Shown here: in pieces, positions 26,531 through 35,720 of the stretch
How the letters are laid out: each line of letters begins with the position of its first letter
Numbering within the stretch: position 1 is the stretch's first letter
Assembly: GCA_040216735.1 (NCBI GenBank)
Contig: JAVJOO010000005.1
Location: 310,001-374,000 of the forward strand
Length of the DNA stretch: 64,000 nucleotides
From: Alphaproteobacteria bacterium
Lineage (GTDB): Bacteria > Pseudomonadota > Alphaproteobacteria > SHVP01
Direction of reading: 5' to 3'
The notes under the pieces: generated by a model
Told to the model about the DNA's origin: nothing
Database searches by the model: none
What the model saw: only the letters and a program-made list of their open reading frames with translations
Made by a program: the position numbers and the translations under genes

Positions 26531-27709
26531 ATGGCAGTGAAACAAGCACAGCACGGCGTACTGCCCGAGGCAAACCACGACGAGGCCGCACGGCAGAGCT
26601 TCGTGTTCGGATTTTCCAAACACGTACTGGGCAACGTGACGCCGGGCAACCGCGTGGCCTTCGAGAATCGCGTGGGCCCCGCGTTCCGCAAGAAAGAAGG
26701 CCGCGCGCCGCGCGACCGGCACGAATTGCGCAAAGCGATGGCCGGCGACGGCCAGTATCAGGTTTCTAGCGCACTGCAACGTACGACGCAGGAGATGCTG
26801 TGGGATTCGGTGGGCGAGAGCATCGAACGCCAGTGGGACACGCTGCGCGACCGTGCCCGTGCCCTCGTTTCGGGAAGGACCAAGGGAAGCCTAACGCTCG
26901 ACCCGGCGCTACCGATGCCCGGGTATGTCGGGCACAACGATCATCATGCCATGCCGGGCGGTTATTCAACCGACTTGGCCGACGGCGACATATTTTCGGG
27001 CGCGCTGTACGACCGCGGCGCTTTTATCTACACCGACGGATTACTCGGACCTTATATGGAAGGATCGGGTCTGTCGGTTGTGAAGTTCTTGCAGGCCCGG
27101 TTCCCCGATCTCAAACCCCAACGGATTCTTGAAATCGGATGCACGACCGGCGCATCGGCCTCGGTGTTGGCGCGAGCGTATCCCGATGCGGAAATTCAGG
27201 CGGTCGACGTCGGCGCCGCGTTGCTGCGGTATGCCCATGCGCGTGCCGAGGCGATCGGTACCACCATCCACTTCAGTCAACAGAACGCCGAGAGATTGAA
27301 CTTCGGCGACGAATCCTTCGACCTTGTCGTGAGCAATGCCGTGCTGCACGAGACCGCCTACCGCGCGATCCACAACATCATGGACGAGTGCTACCGCGTC
27401 TTGAAGAAGGGCGGCGCGATGGTCCACGCCGAACAACCGCAGTTCGAGGGGATGGACCTGTTCAAAGCCTTCACCCACGACTGGGATTCATACAACAACA
27501 ACGAACCGTTCTGGGGCACGGTGCACGATTTGGACTTGGAGGAACTGGCGGTCGGTGCGGGTTTCGCTCGCGACGCCGTGTTCCAGACCTTCGCGCCGGG
27601 TGCCGCCGCATCGGCCGGCACCAGTGCCCACGTTGCCGTCGACCCGAAGAAGATCATGGGATCGGACCGTGGCGGCGGGTTGAAGTTCTATTTCGGCGCG
27701 GTGAAGTAG
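26531..27709 (+). CDS. SAM-dependent methyltransferase, module copy 2
   Basis: The 392-residue paralogue of the gene at 23338-24477 has the same layout: a long N-terminal domain followed by ILEIGCTTGASA, IQAVDVGAALLRYAHARAEA, FDLVVSNAVLHETAYRAI and LKKGGAMVHAEQ. The ATG follows GGAGGG. Its stop is about 40 bases before the second flavin oxidoreductase on the same strand, so here the two module genes share a transcript. Substrate unknown. Confidence 0.85.
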   Translation: MAVKQAQHGVLPEANHDEAARQSFVFGFSKHVLGNVTPGNRVAFENRVGPAFRKKEGRAPRDRHELRKAMAGDGQYQVSSALQRTTQEMLWDSVGESIERQWDTLRDRARALVSGRTKGSLTLDPALPMPGYVGHNDHHAMPGGYSTDLADGDIFSGALYDRGAFIYTDGLLGPYMEGSGLSVVKFLQARFPDLKPQRILEIGCTTGASASVLARAYPDAEIQAVDVGAALLRYAHARAEAIGTTIHFSQQNAERLNFGDESFDLVVSNAVLHETAYRAIHNIMDECYRVLKKGGAMVHAEQPQFEGMDLFKAFTHDWDSYNNNEPFWGTVHDLDLEELAVGAGFARDAVFQTFAPGAAASAGTSAHVAVDPKKIMGSDRGGGLKFYFGAVK

Positions 27710-27751
27710 GGCTTACCTGCGGTTCCGCAAAACACACCGGGGAGGCTCGCC

Positions 27752-29713
27752 ATGACCAGCGCCCAAGAACGCTACCCGCACCTGTTTTCGCCGTTCGACC
27801 TGGGACCGACACGCTTGCGCAACCGCACCGTGATTCCCGGACATAGCATGGTACTGTCGCGGTTCGAGCCCGGCATTTCGGACCGCTACCGCGCCTATAT
27901 GGTGGCGCGCGCGAAGGGCGGTGCAGCGTTGATCGGGATCGAATCGGCGCCGATGCACGAGACCACCCAAAACGCTTTTTCATCGGCCACCGTCATCACC
28001 GACGCGGCAACCCCCTCGCTGGCCAAGGCCGCGGAAGAGGTCCATGCCGAAGGTGCGGCGATCTCGATCATCCTGTGGCATGGCGGCCACAACATTCCGC
28101 ACCGCGGCGGCGCGCCCTATGCGGTCGCCCCCTCGCCGATTCCATCGTTCCGCGTGCGCGAGACACCTAAGGTACTGACCAAGCGGGAAATCCATGACAT
28201 CGTCCGGGGCTACGGTCAGGCGGCACGGCGCTGCCGCGAAGCCGGGATCGACGTGATCGAGGTACAGACCGCGACCGACTATTTGCTGGGCAATTTCATG
28301 TCGCACCGGATTAATTGGCGCGACGACGAGTATGGCGGCAGTTTGGAAAACCGGATGCGGATTGTCGCCGACGCGTTGGAGGCGGTGCGTGAAGCGGCAG
28401 GCGACCGGATCACGGTCGGCGTGCGCACATCGATCGCGCATGAAATCCCTACGGACCCCGACGATTTCGATCTCGAGGATTCGCTTGCCTGCATGCAATA
28501 CCTCGCCGAGCGCGGGCTGATCGATTACGTCAGCCTGTTGACCGGCTCGCACTGGGCAATGGGTGCGACGATCCCGCCGATGACCAAGCCGCGACCGCAA
28601 ATCGCCGACAAGGCCGCGGTGTTCAAGAAACACCTCGCCGTACCGATCACCGTTGCGGGACGTATACGCACCGCCGCCGAGGCCGAGGCAATCTTGGCCG
28701 GCGGGCAAGCCGACCTTGTCGCCATGGCACGGACTTGGATCGCCGAACCCGAGTGGATCCGCAAACTGGCCGATGACCGGGAGGACGAAATCCGGCCGTG
28801 CATGAGCTGTAGCCAGGGCTGCCTTGGTTTTGTGACGCGCGGTCAACCCGGTACCTGCATCATCAATCCGGTCGCCGGACGCGAGACGGAAATTGCGCCG
28901 CTGCAGACCGCCACCAAACCCAAACACGTTGCCGTCGTCGGCGGCGGTCCGGCAGGAATGGAGGCGGCGCGGGTTGCCGCCCTGCGTGGACACCGGGTCG
29001 ATCTTTACGAGGCATCGCCGCGGCTTGGCGGGCAAATGCGGCTCGCGGCGGAGGCGCCGCACCGCGACGAAATGTTGCCGGCGATCGACTGGTGGGAGAA
29101 CGAACTGCGCCGGCTCCAGGTACGGGTGCATTTGGACGAGGCCGTTACGGCCGATCGGCCGCCACCGGGCGATGCGGTGATTTGGGCAATCGGCGGCACG
29201 CCGGGCCCGACGCAAATCTGGCGCATCCGTCCCCACCTGCGCGGCGGCATTCCGGGCACCGAAGGTTTGCCCCACGGCCGCGAGATCATGGCCGGGTCGG
29301 TCGCGGTATCGGGCAAGGTTTTGGTCGTCGACGAGGAAGGCGGGTGGCCGGCCGTGTCGCTGTGCGAAACGCTGGCGGCATCGCCCGATGTAGACTCGGT
29401 CGACGTTGTGACATCGGAGAGCGCGCTGGGCGCGCCGGAACTCGATCTCTATTTCGAGGCGCTGGACGTGGCGGCGCGGGTTCGCGCCGCCGGGATTACT
29501 GTCCATGCCAGTACGCTGGTCGATGCGGTGGAGAACGGCGTGGCGCGTTTGCGCGGCGGCGGCGACCTCGGGCCGTTCGATGCGATCGTCATGGCGACCG
29601 GTACGAGCGCCCGACCAATCCCCGAAGACGCCCTGGCCGTCGGCGACTGCGTCGCACCGCGCTCGATCTGGGCGGCGACGCGCGATGCGGCGGTGCTGGC
29701 GCGCACACTGTAA
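27752..29713 (+). CDS. Fe-S flavin oxidoreductase, copy 2
   Basis: The 653 residues parallel copy 1: FMN barrel (LFSPFDLGPTRLRNRTVIPGHSM), cluster motif CMSCSQGC...C (near 350), and VAVVGGGPAGMEAARVAALRGHRVDLYE. GGGGAGG precedes the ATG. Active-site context IEVQTATDYLLGNFMSHRINWRDDEYGG versus copy 1's LEVQTSTDYLLGSFLSPVVNRRTDAYGG shows close kinship. It probably acts on the same compound class as the neighbouring methyltransferase. Confidence 0.9.
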   Translation: MTSAQERYPHLFSPFDLGPTRLRNRTVIPGHSMVLSRFEPGISDRYRAYMVARAKGGAALIGIESAPMHETTQNAFSSATVITDAATPSLAKAAEEVHAEGAAISIILWHGGHNIPHRGGAPYAVAPSPIPSFRVRETPKVLTKREIHDIVRGYGQAARRCREAGIDVIEVQTATDYLLGNFMSHRINWRDDEYGGSLENRMRIVADALEAVREAAGDRITVGVRTSIAHEIPTDPDDFDLEDSLACMQYLAERGLIDYVSLLTGSHWAMGATIPPMTKPRPQIADKAAVFKKHLAVPITVAGRIRTAAEAEAILAGGQADLVAMARTWIAEPEWIRKLADDREDEIRPCMSCSQGCLGFVTRGQPGTCIINPVAGRETEIAPLQTATKPKHVAVVGGGPAGMEAARVAALRGHRVDLYEASPRLGGQMRLAAEAPHRDEMLPAIDWWENELRRLQVRVHLDEAVTADRPPPGDAVIWAIGGTPGPTQIWRIRPHLRGGIPGTEGLPHGREIMAGSVAVSGKVLVVDEEGGWPAVSLCETLAASPDVDSVDVVTSESALGAPELDLYFEALDVAARVRAAGITVHASTLVDAVENGVARLRGGGDLGPFDAIVMATGTSARPIPEDALAVGDCVAPRSIWAATRDAAVLARTL

Positions 29714-29853
29714 CCCCGCCAACAAAACCCTAGGTCGCAGGAACGGCTGCCGGCAGGGCGGACCGACGCCGAACCCACGGCTGCGAGCGGCCCTCCAGCA
29801 ACCTGGAATTGTTGTTTTCAATCAACAACTAACCGGCGATTCCTCCCTACCAT

Positions 29854-30435
29854 GTGAGCATGTTTCAAACCGATACCTATCGCACGACCCCCAAGCCGCG
29901 CGAAGCGCGGCACGGGATCGACGCGTGGTGGCGCGGGCCGGAATGCCTCGTCACCCTGTTCTGGGTACTCGCCCTGTCCGCGACGCTCGCCTATGGCGCG
30001 ACCGTCGTGAACCTGACCTTGACCGGTACCGTGCCGTCGATCCTCGACATCGGCGTGACGCCGCGCGGTGCTGCATCGAACCTCGACCTCACCGTCACCC
30101 AACCGACCTTGACCGTTGCCGACATCACCGTGCTTAGCAACAACCCCGCGGGCTACGGGATCACGGTGCGCTCGGGCAACGTTGCCAACGGCGACTGTGC
30201 GGTGCCGTGTTTCTTCAGCACCACGACCGCCGAGAACCTCGGCTTCACGCTGTACCGGAGCGGTGTGCCGCTCTCCTTCTCCGGCGACACCGCGACCTAC
30301 GTGCAATCGGCGGCCCCGTCGGGCTTCGGCGGCGACCCGTACACCGCGGATGTCTCCTATAACGGGGCGGCGACCCTGCTGGGCGCGGCCACCAACTACC
30401 GCGAGATTCTCACCTTCACCGTGAGCGTCAACTAG
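29854..30435 (+). CDS. membrane-anchored or secreted beta-rich protein, paralogue A
   Basis: The 193 residues begin with a basic stretch and one hydrophobic segment (ECLVTLFWVLALSATLAYGA), then repeat-poor beta-strand sequence with LTGTVPSILDIGVTP, a single close cysteine pair CAVPCFF, and the ending REILTFTVSVN. It closely resembles the protein at 37229-37732. The start could be GTG 29854 or ATG 29860; no ribosome site is clear. Convergent overlap of four bases with the MFS gene. Possibly a fimbrial-like or surface-layer subunit; function unknown. Confidence 0.7.
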   Translation: MSMFQTDTYRTTPKPREARHGIDAWWRGPECLVTLFWVLALSATLAYGATVVNLTLTGTVPSILDIGVTPRGAASNLDLTVTQPTLTVADITVLSNNPAGYGITVRSGNVANGDCAVPCFFSTTTAENLGFTLYRSGVPLSFSGDTATYVQSAAPSGFGGDPYTADVSYNGAATLLGAATNYREILTFTVSVN

Positions 30436-31652
30436 CTCGACGTATCGGGCAGACGGATCGACAGCGTGACCACCAGACTTATCACGGCGAATCCAGCCAT
30501 GAACCAATAGGGAATGGTCGGCCCGATTTGGTAGAAACCGCCGCCGATCAGCGGGCCGATGGTGAAGCCCAACCCCTGGACAGTTCCGTTCAAGCCGAGG
30601 ACGCCGCCCTGCTGGCCGGGTTCAGCGGAGAGCGTGATCGCCGCCGTGTAGGCCGGGTTCATCATGCCGAAGGAGGCGCCGAGCAGGCCCACCCCGCCCA
30701 CGATCATCAGATAGCTGTCCGTCAGCGCCAGCAGCACGGCCCCTGCAAAACCACATAGGGCACCGACGACGAGCAGACGTTTGGGCGGCCACTTGAGCCA
30801 TTGAATCAATCCGGCCTGCACACCCACCGCCATGACCGACGACACCATTAGCGCGATGCCTGCGAAGGTGGCGGTATCGGCGGCGTTGAGACTCTGGGTG
30901 TCTTGGATGCGAAAGCCGGTCGCCTGCTGCATCGCGGCCAACGTCGCATAGATCATCGCGCCGATTACCAGCAACGGCACCATCCGTAACGGCGGCCGGT
31001 AGAAGAACTGCCGCGTCGCCGCACCGACTCGCGCCGGTAACGTTCGGTCGAGCGTACGCCAATCGAGCGCGAGGACGGCAGCGGCCAGAACGACGACGGC
31101 ATAGAACGGCAGCGTGAGGTGAATCCGACCGAGCAGCGCGGCGGCGGCCGGACCGGCAATGGTCCCCAACCCCATCGCGGCGCCGAGGATTGCGAAACCG
31201 TGGGTGCGAGTTGCGCGCGAAGTCTTGTCGGCAACGTAGGCGAAGATCACCGGAAACATCGAAGCAGCGGTGGTCGCGAACAGGACCCGGAATACGATGA
31301 GCGTCACGAACAATGTCGAGGCGCTGAACAAGCCCGCCAAACCCGCTTCAGCGGTGAGACCGATCAAGGTCGTGAAAAGGATGTAGCACGACAACCCGAA
31401 CAGAATGATTCGGCGCCGTCCCCAAAAGTCGCTGAGCCGTCCCCAAATCGGCGCGGCCACGATATAGGCGGCCGAGGCGAAGGCGATGATCGCGCCAATT
31501 TGGAATTCGCTGAAGGTGAGCTCGCGCCCGAGCGGCGGCAGGATCGCGAAATAGAAGGTTTGGCCCGCCCCGGTAACGATGATGGTGATCAACAACGCGC
31601 GAAAATCGGGGCGCGAGAGGAGGCGTTCGGGGGGCGGTGCGGAGTCGCTCAT
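30432..31652 (-). CDS. major facilitator superfamily transporter
   Basis: The 406-residue protein has 12 predicted helices and the MFS motif A GRLSDFWGRRRIIL between helices 2 and 3, followed by the drug/H+ antiporter-like loop and the motif C-like region MGLGTIAGPAAAALLG. It resembles TetA-type exporters. Substrate unknown. The flanking region 31653-31797 holds only repeats. Confidence 0.85.
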   Translation of the reverse strand: MSDSAPPPERLLSRPDFRALLITIIVTGAGQTFYFAILPPLGRELTFSEFQIGAIIAFASAAYIVAAPIWGRLSDFWGRRRIILFGLSCYILFTTLIGLTAEAGLAGLFSASTLFVTLIVFRVLFATTAASMFPVIFAYVADKTSRATRTHGFAILGAAMGLGTIAGPAAAALLGRIHLTLPFYAVVVLAAAVLALDWRTLDRTLPARVGAATRQFFYRPPLRMVPLLVIGAMIYATLAAMQQATGFRIQDTQSLNAADTATFAGIALMVSSVMAVGVQAGLIQWLKWPPKRLLVVGALCGFAGAVLLALTDSYLMIVGGVGLLGASFGMMNPAYTAAITLSAEPGQQGGVLGLNGTVQGLGFTIGPLIGGGFYQIGPTIPYWFMAGFAVISLVVTLSIRLPDTSS

Positions 31653-31695
31653 CGGAGGGCCGATCGGTGGGCAGAGATGCAGCTGGGCGGCGACA

Positions 31696-31729
31696 CCCTC
31701 CCTGCCCTCCCCGCATTCCAGGGGGAGGG
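31696..31729. repeat. C-rich/G-rich dispersed hairpin element
   Basis: CCCTCCCC (31705-31712) pairs with GGGGAGGG (31722-31729), preceded by a second CCCTCC. A similar element lies near 33304-33346. No gene is visible between 31653 and 31797. Confidence 0.4.
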
Positions 31730-31797
31730 ACGATGACGGTCATGGATTGCGGTCAACGGCGGGACGCCGCGTTGGGACGTATTGCGTGCGGCACGGT

Positions 31798-33255
31798 TTA
31801 GCGCGCCGACATCAGTTTGGCGACGTCGTCTTCGACGACGGTGCCCTTGAAGAAGTTGGGATTCATCGCAGCGTGGAGTTCGGCGACATTGGCGAAGGTG
31901 AAGTCGCGGAAGTCGTCTTGGGAAATGAGTTCGTGATCGACCAGCTCGTGCGCCTCGGCCAGAACCTCGCTCATGTCGGTGACGTCGAAGTGGCCGACGT
32001 CGGACCCGAACATCGCCTTGAGCCGCGCATCGAAGTGGTTGAGCCGCGTGTTGAAGGCGATGGCCGCCATGCGATCGTCGGCCTCGCACCCGAAATAGAA
32101 GTTCGGAACGAAGCGGCGATAGATGTCCCGGCCCTTTTTGATGCCGCAGGCTGCAAACTCGTCCGAAGGCGCGGGCTCTTCGCCGGTCGGCGCCATCAGG
32201 CAGTGGTCGTAACCCTTTTCGATTTCGGCCGCGTGGCCCCGGTACATCGCGTTGCCGTGTTCTTCGAACAGGGCCCGCATTTGGGCGCGGTCGACGCGAC
32301 TTGGATCAAGGTTGGCATGGAGCGCGTTCAGGTTGCGCTTTTCCCAATGTTCGCACAGGTCGTTGTAGAGATTGGCGGCCCAACCGACGCCACCTTCGAG
32401 AAAACAAAACTTGAGGTCGGGGAAGCGGTGGGTAACGCCGCCCAGGAACAGCGCCTTGGCGAAGGCCTCGCCGGCAGCGCCGAAATGGCCGATGTGGTTG
32501 TAGACGAAGTTGGAGCCGGAGCGGCGCATGCCCCAGCCCATCGTGTTGTTGTGGGTTGCCGGGGCAACGCGAAGTTCAGCGAACTTGGCCCACAGCGGGT
32601 CGTAGTCGTAGGCCGAATCGAGTGCGAGCGGATCGACCCAAAACGCATGCGCCCCAAGCTCGGGGGCGACGTCGTGCACCGCCTTGAGCGGACGCTGCAC
32701 GGTACCCGCGATCATCGCGGCCTTGAGACCGAGCGTGCCGCATGCGAACTCAAGCTCCTCGATCGCCTCCTGCGGGGTGTGCGTCGGGATCGCGGCGGCG
32801 GGCGCCATGCGATCTTTGTGGTCGGCAAAGACCTCGGCATACATCAGGTTGACCGCCCGGCACACGCCGCGGCGCAGGTCGTCTTCGATCGCCCCGGAGA
32901 TGAACGGGATCGCAACGGTGGGGTAGACCACCATGAAATCGACGCCGAAGTCGTCGAGGCGGGCGCGCAACAGGTTGGGCAGCAGCGCGGTGGCGCGGTC
33001 GTAGGTATGGGCGGGCATCGCCCAGAACGGCGGACGGATCACACCCCGGTCGCGCCGTTGTTCGGGCGTCAATGTCGCCCAGGTGCCCCAGGCGCCTTTT
33101 TTCATGCGCGCGAGATAGTCGTCGGCGAGGCTTTGCCCGCCGGCTTGGCGCAGATAGTCGAGCAGCACCGGCGGGGTTTCGACGAGGTGGCCGTCGGCAT
33201 CAATGACCGGATGGTCCAGGGTTTCGCGAATTTTGGCCGAGGCTGTGGCGGTCAT
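31798..33255 (-). CDS. amidohydrolase family protein (ACMSD-like TIM barrel)
   Basis: The 485-residue metal-dependent hydrolase/decarboxylase starts with VIDADGHLVETP, which holds the first metal-binding histidine, and ends with the conserved aspartate in MFGSDVGHFD. Mid-sequence has VYPTVAIPF and FCFLEGGVGWAANL. These enzymes cleave C-C or C-N bonds of carboxylates or amides. It lies beside the 2OG-oxygenase-like gene on the same strand with about 110 bases between. Confidence 0.85.
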   Translation of the reverse strand: MTATASAKIRETLDHPVIDADGHLVETPPVLLDYLRQAGGQSLADDYLARMKKGAWGTWATLTPEQRRDRGVIRPPFWAMPAHTYDRATALLPNLLRARLDDFGVDFMVVYPTVAIPFISGAIEDDLRRGVCRAVNLMYAEVFADHKDRMAPAAAIPTHTPQEAIEELEFACGTLGLKAAMIAGTVQRPLKAVHDVAPELGAHAFWVDPLALDSAYDYDPLWAKFAELRVAPATHNNTMGWGMRRSGSNFVYNHIGHFGAAGEAFAKALFLGGVTHRFPDLKFCFLEGGVGWAANLYNDLCEHWEKRNLNALHANLDPSRVDRAQMRALFEEHGNAMYRGHAAEIEKGYDHCLMAPTGEEPAPSDEFAACGIKKGRDIYRRFVPNFYFGCEADDRMAAIAFNTRLNHFDARLKAMFGSDVGHFDVTDMSEVLAEAHELVDHELISQDDFRDFTFANVAELHAAMNPNFFKGTVVEDDVAKLMSAR

Positions 33256-33303
33256 ATTCTCGTCCGTTGCTAGCTGCGGGTCGTGACGCTGTTCAGGGGA
33301 GCT

Positions 33304-33346
33304 GGCGGGGGCAGCCCCCGCCCCACCCTCCCCCTTTTCGAGGGGG
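33304..33346. repeat. dispersed GC hairpin element
   Basis: GGCGGGGGC-A-GCCCCCGCC (33304-33322) is a perfect nine-base-arm palindrome, followed by CCCCC...GGGGG (33330-33346). It has no T tail in either direction and is probably a dispersed repeat rather than a terminator. Confidence 0.45.
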
Positions 33347-33366
33347 CGGCATGTGGCCCGTCGAGC

Positions 33367-34188
33367 CTAGGACCATAGCACCATATCGCCGCCCGGCAGG
33401 CGGCCGACGAAGGAACCGATTTGTAGGCGGTCGCCGCCGCCGGGGACCCCGGCGCTGACCTCGTGCGGGTTGCGGCTGTTGAAGATCACGACATCGCCGG
33501 TGGCCGGTGCGTAGGCGAAGGACTCCGAATCGGCGACGTGACCGTCGTCGAGGCCGTAGCTCATTGGCGGATCCTTGCCGGGTTCGACCTCGACGTTCCA
33601 GGGACGGTTGTGCACGGTCGTGACCCCGCCGGCGCCGGGCGATTCGACGAACAGGTTCCAACCGAGCTGGCCGTCGATGCCGGAAATGGCGTAGTCGGGT
33701 GTGTTGATCGGCGCCCAATCGACATGGCGGCCAATGCCGTTGGAGGCGAGCCGGATAATGCCGGCAAAGAGCTTGCCGTAGCCCGGCTCCTCGGCGATGC
33801 GGGCGTCGTGGCCCGACACGTCGCGCAGGGTTTGCATGAACCGCGCGAGCGGATCCCAGGTGCGGGCTATGATCTTGTGCCAATCGTCCCAGGCCTGTTT
33901 GACCGCAACGAAGTAGTCATCACGCTTGTGACCCCAGCGGTATTCGACCTGCGCGGTGCCGATATAACCGACGCGCGGTTTGACCGAGTAGTAGCGCATG
34001 ATCTCCTGGTCGATGCCCCAGCGCACCGCAGCGGCGAAGTCGGCGCACTCGGTCGGCGTCGCGAAGTTCTTGATACGCAGCGCCGGGATTTCGTTGTCGA
34101 ACACGGCGCGCAACGACTCGGCGCTCAGCGGCTGTTCGGCGGCATCCCGCCAGGTGACGCGTTGGTCCATCGCTCGTTTCTTCTCCAT
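33367..34188 (-). CDS. Fe(II)/2-oxoglutarate dioxygenase-like protein
   Basis: The 273 residues include RHVDWAP (HxD metal motif) and a distal NPHEVSAGVPGGGDRLQIGSF supplying the second histidine and a 2-oxoglutarate-binding arginine. This double-stranded beta-helix pattern supports a hydroxylase. ATG 34188 is chosen because GGGGAA lies six bases upstream; the 178-codon upstream extension overlaps another gene and is Arg-rich junk. Substrate unknown. Confidence 0.7.
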   Translation of the reverse strand: MEKKRAMDQRVTWRDAAEQPLSAESLRAVFDNEIPALRIKNFATPTECADFAAAVRWGIDQEIMRYYSVKPRVGYIGTAQVEYRWGHKRDDYFVAVKQAWDDWHKIIARTWDPLARFMQTLRDVSGHDARIAEEPGYGKLFAGIIRLASNGIGRHVDWAPINTPDYAISGIDGQLGWNLFVESPGAGGVTTVHNRPWNVEVEPGKDPPMSYGLDDGHVADSESFAYAPATGDVVIFNSRNPHEVSAGVPGGGDRLQIGSFVGRLPGGDMVLWS

Positions 34189-34252
34189 GAGGTTTTCCCC
34201 ATCATGCCGTGATCCGAGCCGTTCCGCCAACGTCGGGTCATCTTTTTTTGCC

Positions 34253-34319
34253 AAACGAAGCCAAAAAAACCGTTTGGAATCAACGACCGGTATGTCGCTC
34301 GCCGCAAAACGAAGCCAAA
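34253..34319. repeat. two 13-base direct repeats and an inverted repeat
   Basis: AAACGAAGCCAAA occurs at 34253-34265 and 34307-34319. CCAAACG (34251-34257) also pairs with CGTTTGG (34271-34277). The segment lies in the gap 34189-34354, which otherwise holds nothing I can name. It may be a regulatory or dispersed repeat. Confidence 0.35.
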
Positions 34320-34354
34320 CCCGCTGATGTGCCATCGAGATACGGGGAAGGCCC

Positions 34355-35038
34355 TCACCGGACAGGATAAATCGCTGCGCGCACGGGTGGATCGACGGCG
34401 GCGGGATCGGGACACGGCGCCGCAGTCCCCGCCGGCGGGCCTGCTGCCGGCGCCGGGTCGGCCCTGCGCGGCGCTTCGTCGCCGGGCGGCGCCGCGTCGG
34501 CATTTGGATCCTCGAGGATGGTGCCCACGTCGATGCAGGCGCTGCCGTCGACATGGGCGCGGCGCGCCGCCTGCACTTCTTTGAGCATGCGAATCCCGTC
34601 GCGCGCCTCGCGCGTGAGGTGGCGTTCATAGCGCACCATGTGCGGCAATGCGCTCGCGCCTGGCGAGAGGAAGAGGTCCGACAGCGCCGTCGCGGCGGGA
34701 TCGCCTTCGTCGTATGGGCCATCGGCGATCGCGGCGGCCAAGCGCGTAAGGGTTTGGGTTTCCGCGCGCGTGGCGCGCAGACCGCGCCAGATCGCCAGCG
34801 CGATCCGCGAGCACAGCAGGCGTTCAGCGTCGGTGACGGCGCTAAAGCTGCGGATCAGTTGGCCGCGTAGGCGGAGAAACTGCTCGCCATCCTCGCCGGC
34901 CGGGATCAGCATCTCGCCGCGCCAACCGTGCTTGACGGCGTTCAAGCGGCTGCGTTGCTTGCCTTCCGGGGTGCGCGGCCCGGTGCTGCGCTGGGCGTTG
35001 GCGCGGTTGGCTTCGATTTTCGCAATTGACGTAGACAT
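34355..35038 (-). CDS. hypothetical protein with N-terminal GPRTPEGK motif
   Basis: The 227-residue protein begins MSTSIAKIEANRANAQRSTG, then PRTPEGKQRSRLNAVKHG, a motif common to a poorly understood bacterial protein family. A helical middle (about 60-170) is followed by a Pro/Ala-rich tail. CGGGAG upstream of ATG 35038 supports the start. No function is known to me; DNA-related roles have not been shown. Confidence 0.7.
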   Translation of the reverse strand: MSTSIAKIEANRANAQRSTGPRTPEGKQRSRLNAVKHGWRGEMLIPAGEDGEQFLRLRGQLIRSFSAVTDAERLLCSRIALAIWRGLRATRAETQTLTRLAAAIADGPYDEGDPAATALSDLFLSPGASALPHMVRYERHLTREARDGIRMLKEVQAARRAHVDGSACIDVGTILEDPNADAAPPGDEAPRRADPAPAAGPPAGTAAPCPDPAAVDPPVRAAIYPVR

Positions 35039-35220
35039 GGGGCACTCCCGCCTAGTATCTGGGGAAAAGTTACGCAAATTATAGATAACACTCTCGGAAA
35101 AACGCAAATCACGTATTCTGTCCCCGGCGGATTTGCTGCAGGCAATTTGCGGTCTATGGCAATGGCGCCGAGCGGAGTAGAACCCAGTCAAATGCCGTTC
35201 GACGCCGCAGGAGAACCACC

Positions 35221-35616
35221 ATGCCGCATAACATCGAGACCCATCCGCTTCACCTCGGCCTCGGCGCGACCGCCGTGGTGCAGCCCGAATTCACCGGGGG
35301 GATGGCCTGGTACGAAGGCTACGGCACGCGCCACGGCGGCGACGGGGCCGAGGGGCGGTTGGTCGCGCAGCACACGTTTTCCCAATCGTGGGACATGTGG
35401 GAAATGCATCCGGTAGGCAGCGAAGTGGTGTTGTGCATCGCGGGGTCGATCACCCTGCACCAGGAAGCCGCCGACGGATCGGTGACTCAGGTCACGCTCG
35501 GTCCGGGAGAATATGCAATCAACGATCCGGGGGTGTGGCACACCGCCGATGTGGACGGCGCGGCGACGGCGCTGTTCATCACGGCGGGCGAAGGGACGCA
35601 GCACCGGGCGCGGTAG
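35221..35616 (+). CDS. cupin domain protein
   Basis: The 131-residue single cupin has WEMHPVGSEVVLCIAGSITLHQEA and GPGEYAINDPGVWHTADV, giving candidate metal histidines and glutamate. GCAGGAG precedes the ATG. Its stop is at the edge of tandem repeats. Function unknown. Confidence 0.75.
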   Translation: MPHNIETHPLHLGLGATAVVQPEFTGGMAWYEGYGTRHGGDGAEGRLVAQHTFSQSWDMWEMHPVGSEVVLCIAGSITLHQEAADGSVTQVTLGPGEYAINDPGVWHTADVDGAATALFITAGEGTQHRAR

Positions 35617-35720
35617 CCCTTCGACTCCGAAGGCGTGCCTTCGGGCTCAGGATGACGGCCCTTCGACTCCGGAGGCGTTGCCTTCGGGCTCAGGACGACG
35701 GCCCTGCCTCTCCGAAGGAG
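35616..35720 (+). repeat. tandem repeat with CTCAGGATGACG
   Basis: Two near-identical units (35616-35657 and 35658-35700), each beginning GCCCTTCGACTCCG and ending GGGCTCAGGAYGACG, are followed by a partial third to 35720. Related sequence occurs at 61636-61716. This is a dispersed intergenic repeat type often seen in alphaproteobacteria. Confidence 0.75.

Noticed and set aside
33367-34722. 451-residue version of the 2OG oxygenase-like protein
   Set aside because: The first 178 residues are Arg-rich, overlap the gene at 34355-35038 on the same strand in another frame, and a good ribosome site marks 34188.
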